Assembly (NCBI GenBank): GCA_945905715.1
Contig: CAMDPW010000005.1
Coordinates: 1-51,154 of the forward strand
Direction of reading: 5' to 3'
Source of the DNA: Rickettsia typhi
GTDB lineage: Bacteria > Pseudomonadota > Alphaproteobacteria > Rickettsiales > JABSSG01
DNA: 51,154 nt
This document shows positions 48,262 to 51,154 of this stretch, piece by piece; position 1 is the stretch's first letter; each line of letters begins with the position of its first letter. The position numbers and the translations under genes are program-made. Below the pieces are notes generated by a model. That model was given only the letters and a program-made list of their open reading frames with translations. It was not told the origin of the DNA and did not search any database.

Positions 48262-50265
48262 TTAATCAGTACTAGTCGTCACTACTACTGATGAATTGTT
48301 TATTGATGCGCCGATTTCCTGATAAGGCATATTGAGCGTCTTACCTAAAAACTCTTCGGTGATGGCGTAGAAACTTATGCGATTATTGGGTTTCGTAAAA
48401 CCGTGACCTTCATCTGGGTATAAGGCGTATGTAACAGGAATTTTATTATTTTTCATTGCTGTAACAATTTGATCTGATTCAATTTGAGTCACTCGCGGAT
48501 CATTTGCTCCTTGTCCTATAAGTAAAGGTTTATTTATGTTACTAACAAATGTAAGAGGTGAACGAGCTTGAAGAAACTCTTTACCCTGCTCAGTGTCTGG
48601 ATTTTCACCAATCATCTCTATCAGCGATTTTTTAAACGGTTTCCAGTAACTTGGTATGCTATTGATCAAAGTTATAAGATTAGATGGTCCGACCAGGTCG
48701 ACGCCGCAAGCAAAAAAGTCAGGAGTGAATGTTAAGCCAACTAAAGCTGCATAACCACCGTAACTCCCTCCAAAAATTGCGATTTTATCTTTATCGGCAT
48801 ATCCCTTTTTTACTGCCCAATTAACCGCATCTATCAAGTCTTCATGCATCTTACCGGCCCATTGGCCATTTCCTGCTTTAATAAATTTTTTACCAAAACC
48901 TGTTGAACCACGATAGTTTACACTCAATACTACATACCCTCTATTCGCTAGCCATTGATGTTGAGGGTTATAACCCCAAGAATCTCTAGCTCTTGGTCCA
49001 CCATGTACTAGCAACACTAAAGGCAATGGTTTAATAATTTTACCATCCACTAACTTAATTTTAGGCAAGGTAAAATATGATATTAACTCTAGATTGTCTC
49101 TTGATCTAATAACTACGCTATCCATTGGACTAAGTTTTGACTCTTCTTTACTCAGAGCGGTATTAGTCACAAACAGGAACTTGTTTTTTTTACTCAAGCG
49201 ATCAAATAAATAATATTTATATGGTCCAGTGTCTGTAGCATAAGCTATTAGCCACTTATTATCTTTAATCGAACGACTCACTAAATACATTTCTCCTTTT
49301 TCTTTCGTCTTTAAATAATCAAAATCAGACCTGATCGCATCGTTGATAATAAATGTTTCTCTTCTAATGTATTCAGTAGAATATCCTTCTATCTCGTGAC
49401 TTAAAGGATTGAGCATTACATTGCCATTTATATCAGAATGAGGATTTTCTGCTAATAGTGTAGCCACGGCATTTTGAGTATCATATTGAAATAAACCTGC
49501 CATATCACGATTGCGCGAATCAACATAATATAGTTTGTCAGCATTATGATTAAAACCAATGATATTTGTGGTATTACTATCTTCACTTGGTATTTTCATA
49601 AACGACCTTGGTGCAACAATATTGCTGATATCGAATATTTCAACATCACCAGTGTCTTGTGCCATAATAGAAGCATAGACAATTTTTAACTCATTATTTA
49701 CCACAAAATTTGAATATTTATCATTTTGCAAAAGCAATTTTAATTCGTCAGTATCTAAATGATATTGATAAATATCATGATAATCAGGATTTCTATTGTT
49801 AAGAGCGATCAGTATTATGCTGGGATAATCTATGCTTGCACCAACTAAGTAAGACCTCACTTTATCAAAAGGTGATATATCTGTAATTTTATTTGTTTTT
49901 AAATTCACTTTGTATTGATGAAAATTCTCATCACCGTTGGTATCTTGCATGTACACTAGAGTATCGTCCTTATAAGTCCAGTTATAGCTTGTAATGCCTC
50001 TGTTTTTGTCATTCGTTATAGGTTTAGCTTGTGTAATATTATCGATTGGTGCTACATATATATTCAACACCCCATTTAGTGGAGCGATACAAGAAATATA
50101 GCGTCCGTCAGGACTAATACGAACTGAAATTCTATCTGGATTTCCAAAAAATACTTCGCGGTTAATTAAAATTCTGGTCGACATAGCGATTCCTATAAAG
50201 ATATACGAAGTTATAATTACTAATGCAAACGTTACAATTAACAAATAAAGCTTTTTTTCTTTCAC
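48262..50265 (-). CDS. S9-family prolyl oligopeptidase-like serine peptidase
   Basis: This 667-aa protein has an N-terminal membrane anchor or uncleaved signal (about 6-28), a beta-propeller (about 40-380) and an alpha/beta-hydrolase domain. The catalytic triad is Ser501 in GGSYGGYA, Asp589 in GANDPRV and His621 in DEGHGF. This matches the dipeptidyl/acylaminoacyl peptidase branch of S9, which cuts short peptides. The anchor suggests a periplasmic location. The acyltransferase pseudogene follows 43 bases downstream. Confidence 0.93.
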   Translation of the reverse strand: MKEKKLYLLIVTFALVIITSYIFIGIAMSTRILINREVFFGNPDRISVRISPDGRYISCIAPLNGVLNIYVAPIDNITQAKPITNDKNRGITSYNWTYKDDTLVYMQDTNGDENFHQYKVNLKTNKITDISPFDKVRSYLVGASIDYPSIILIALNNRNPDYHDIYQYHLDTDELKLLLQNDKYSNFVVNNELKIVYASIMAQDTGDVEIFDISNIVAPRSFMKIPSEDSNTTNIIGFNHNADKLYYVDSRNRDMAGLFQYDTQNAVATLLAENPHSDINGNVMLNPLSHEIEGYSTEYIRRETFIINDAIRSDFDYLKTKEKGEMYLVSRSIKDNKWLIAYATDTGPYKYYLFDRLSKKNKFLFVTNTALSKEESKLSPMDSVVIRSRDNLELISYFTLPKIKLVDGKIIKPLPLVLLVHGGPRARDSWGYNPQHQWLANRGYVVLSVNYRGSTGFGKKFIKAGNGQWAGKMHEDLIDAVNWAVKKGYADKDKIAIFGGSYGGYAALVGLTFTPDFFACGVDLVGPSNLITLINSIPSYWKPFKKSLIEMIGENPDTEQGKEFLQARSPLTFVSNINKPLLIGQGANDPRVTQIESDQIVTAMKNNKIPVTYALYPDEGHGFTKPNNRISFYAITEEFLGKTLNMPYQEIGASINNSSVVVTTSTD

Positions 50266-50615
50266 TTGTGCTAGTTTAGATATACTAATCTCTATTTGTT
50301 TATATATATAAATTTACTGATTTAATAACCCTTAATTACCCAAGTCAATGAATGAGAACCTCTATTACAAAGATACAGCTAAATAATGCTATTAGTCAAC
50401 AATGTTTAGATTTGAAAGTAGTGCATGACCAGCAATAAAATTTTAATACTAATGCTGAATTTCATTCGAATTTTTTGAAATGTAACACTTCCATCTACTA
50501 ATGTGAGAGATCAATCTTGACTTATCTAAAATAGAGCACATAATACCAATTTGCAATATCACTCAATTAACCTATAACATTCGTAGCGTTAAGATAAATC
50601 AAGGAGATTTAAGTT
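50266..50615. other. Divergent gap between the S9 peptidase and the terminal gene
   Basis: No gene lies in these 350 bases. It holds a promoter for the rightward gene (50517-50544) and must also carry the leftward S9 promoter, which I cannot pinpoint. AAGGAG at 50601-50606 is the ribosome site for the next gene. Confidence 0.5.
50517..50544 (+). promoter_or_regulatory. Putative promoter for the terminal gene
   Basis: TTGACT (50517-50522) and CATAAT (50539-50544) are separated by 16 bases, the same spacing and -10 box as at 390-417. The leader would be about 65 bases. Confidence 0.45.
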
Positions 50616-51154
50616 ATGGGGGTCTGTCCAGCATGTTGGAGTGTAGAAATTACCGTATTAACTGTAGGTTCTTCAGTTTTTAGTAGTTTTTTACCTAATG
50701 TTTCTTTTCGTAACAATGTCCTACCAACGGCTATTATAACTGCTTTTACTGCTGTAGGACTAGTAAAATATAGCTCTTTTTCTAATACGCAATTCGGCAA
50801 AGTAGCTGTAGCTGGAGTTAGCTTCGGTGCAGCGATATTAGAGCAGATATGGCTAAGTGAAGTTTTTGTACCAACTCCACTTTATGCTGCAGCTAGTGGT
50901 TTTGTTGGTTATAATATTGTGAACACACAGTATGAGCCATATAGATTATTTGCTATGGGTGTGGGTAGCTTAGTTGGTATTCTTACTTACACTCCTCAAT
51001 TTGATACCACCCCACTAATACCAATCAATACAGACATAGAAGGACCATATGAAGGTAGTGCAATGGCAGATTTATATATTGCACCCAAGAAAGGTGGATG
51101 TTTTTTTGGTAAGGGTGGATTAGATGTCATGATTGCTAATAATGAAGGATTAGA
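50616..51154 (+). CDS. Unknown membrane protein, C-terminus cut off by the window edge
   Basis: The frame opens at ATG 50616, ten bases after a perfect AAGGAG, and stays open to the window end (179 codons seen). The protein begins MGVCPACWSVEITVLTVGSS, with a CPAC pair in the first six residues, and continues with several hydrophobic segments to about residue 125 (TAIITAFTAVGLVKY, GKVAVAGVSFGAAILEQIW, LYAAASGFVGYNIV, LFAMGVGSLVGILTY). A polar stretch with IAPKKGGCFFGKGGLDVMIA follows. The layout suggests a small bundle of membrane helices followed by a soluble domain. No family is recognised. A minus-strand frame over the same bases is a shadow. Confidence 0.75.
   Translation, partial: MGVCPACWSVEITVLTVGSSVFSSFLPNVSFRNNVLPTAIITAFTAVGLVKYSSFSNTQFGKVAVAGVSFGAAILEQIWLSEVFVPTPLYAAASGFVGYNIVNTQYEPYRLFAMGVGSLVGILTYTPQFDTTPLIPINTDIEGPYEGSAMADLYIAPKKGGCFFGKGGLDVMIANNEGL

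Overview
The window is about 51 kb of AT-rich DNA with many long, apparently decayed intergenic gaps. The gene content points to an intracellular alphaproteobacterium of the order Rickettsiales, probably Rickettsiaceae-like. Supporting evidence is an alphaproteobacterial DksA lacking the full zinc-finger cysteine set, a rickettsial-type VirB6 with a long Cys-rich N-terminus, a BamF-like (DUF3035) lipoprotein next to LspA and a PpiD-type chaperone, a queuosine-precursor transporter, and many lineage-specific proteins that look like secretion substrates. The species cannot be named from the sequence. I see no rRNA, tRNA or CRISPR array.

Layout. 0-3.3 kb: the tail of an IS630-type transposase, a copper-chaperone-like PCuAC protein, tyrS, dksA and a small orphan. 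3.5-6.8 kb: a two-gene polyamine cassette, made of an unusual ornithine-decarboxylase-like/deoxyhypusine-synthase-like fusion and an overlapping speB-like ureohydrolase. Its arginine codons are mostly AGA, unlike its neighbours. 7.1-14.7 kb: housekeeping genes ligA, pepP, argS and a SPOR-domain protein, with a 925-bp gap that may hold a gene relic. 15.0-23.9 kb: an island of seven orphan genes in two divergent operons plus two single genes, rich in coiled coil, internal duplications and tandem repeats. A small domain is shared between the two divergent operons. 23.9-27.6 kb: an RluC-type pseudouridine synthase and an isolated VirB6-like type IV secretion channel protein with a repeat-bearing tail.

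27.9-31.9 kb: a tightly packed operon mlaE-mlaF-radA-SMR exporter-rlmE. 31.9-39.8 kb, mostly minus strand: an orphan 629-aa protein coupled to an Nfu-type Fe-S scaffold, a small secreted protein, the lspA-bamF-ppiD envelope operon and nagZ. 39.8-44.1 kb: a 2Fe-2S protein, a DUF2335 membrane protein and a VanX/DdpX-like dipeptidase, then rplY-pth-ychF. 44.3-51.1 kb: an orphan protein resembling the Tiki/ChaN-like domain of large bacterial toxins, a queuosine-precursor transporter, a periplasmic OB-fold protein, an acyltransferase broken by one base in a G tract, an S9 peptidase and an unfinished membrane protein at the window edge.

How the genes fit together. Envelope biogenesis and recycling (LspA, BamF-like, PpiD, NagZ, the dipeptidase, Mla lipid transport, SPOR protein) and translation or RNA maintenance (TyrRS, ArgRS, Pth, bL25, YchF, RlmE, RluC) form the conserved backbone. 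Between them lie host-interaction candidates (orphan island, VirB6, Tiki-like protein, acyltransferase) and the metabolic polyamine cassette. The most notable items are the decarboxylase-DHS fusion with SpeB and the orphan island beside VirB6.
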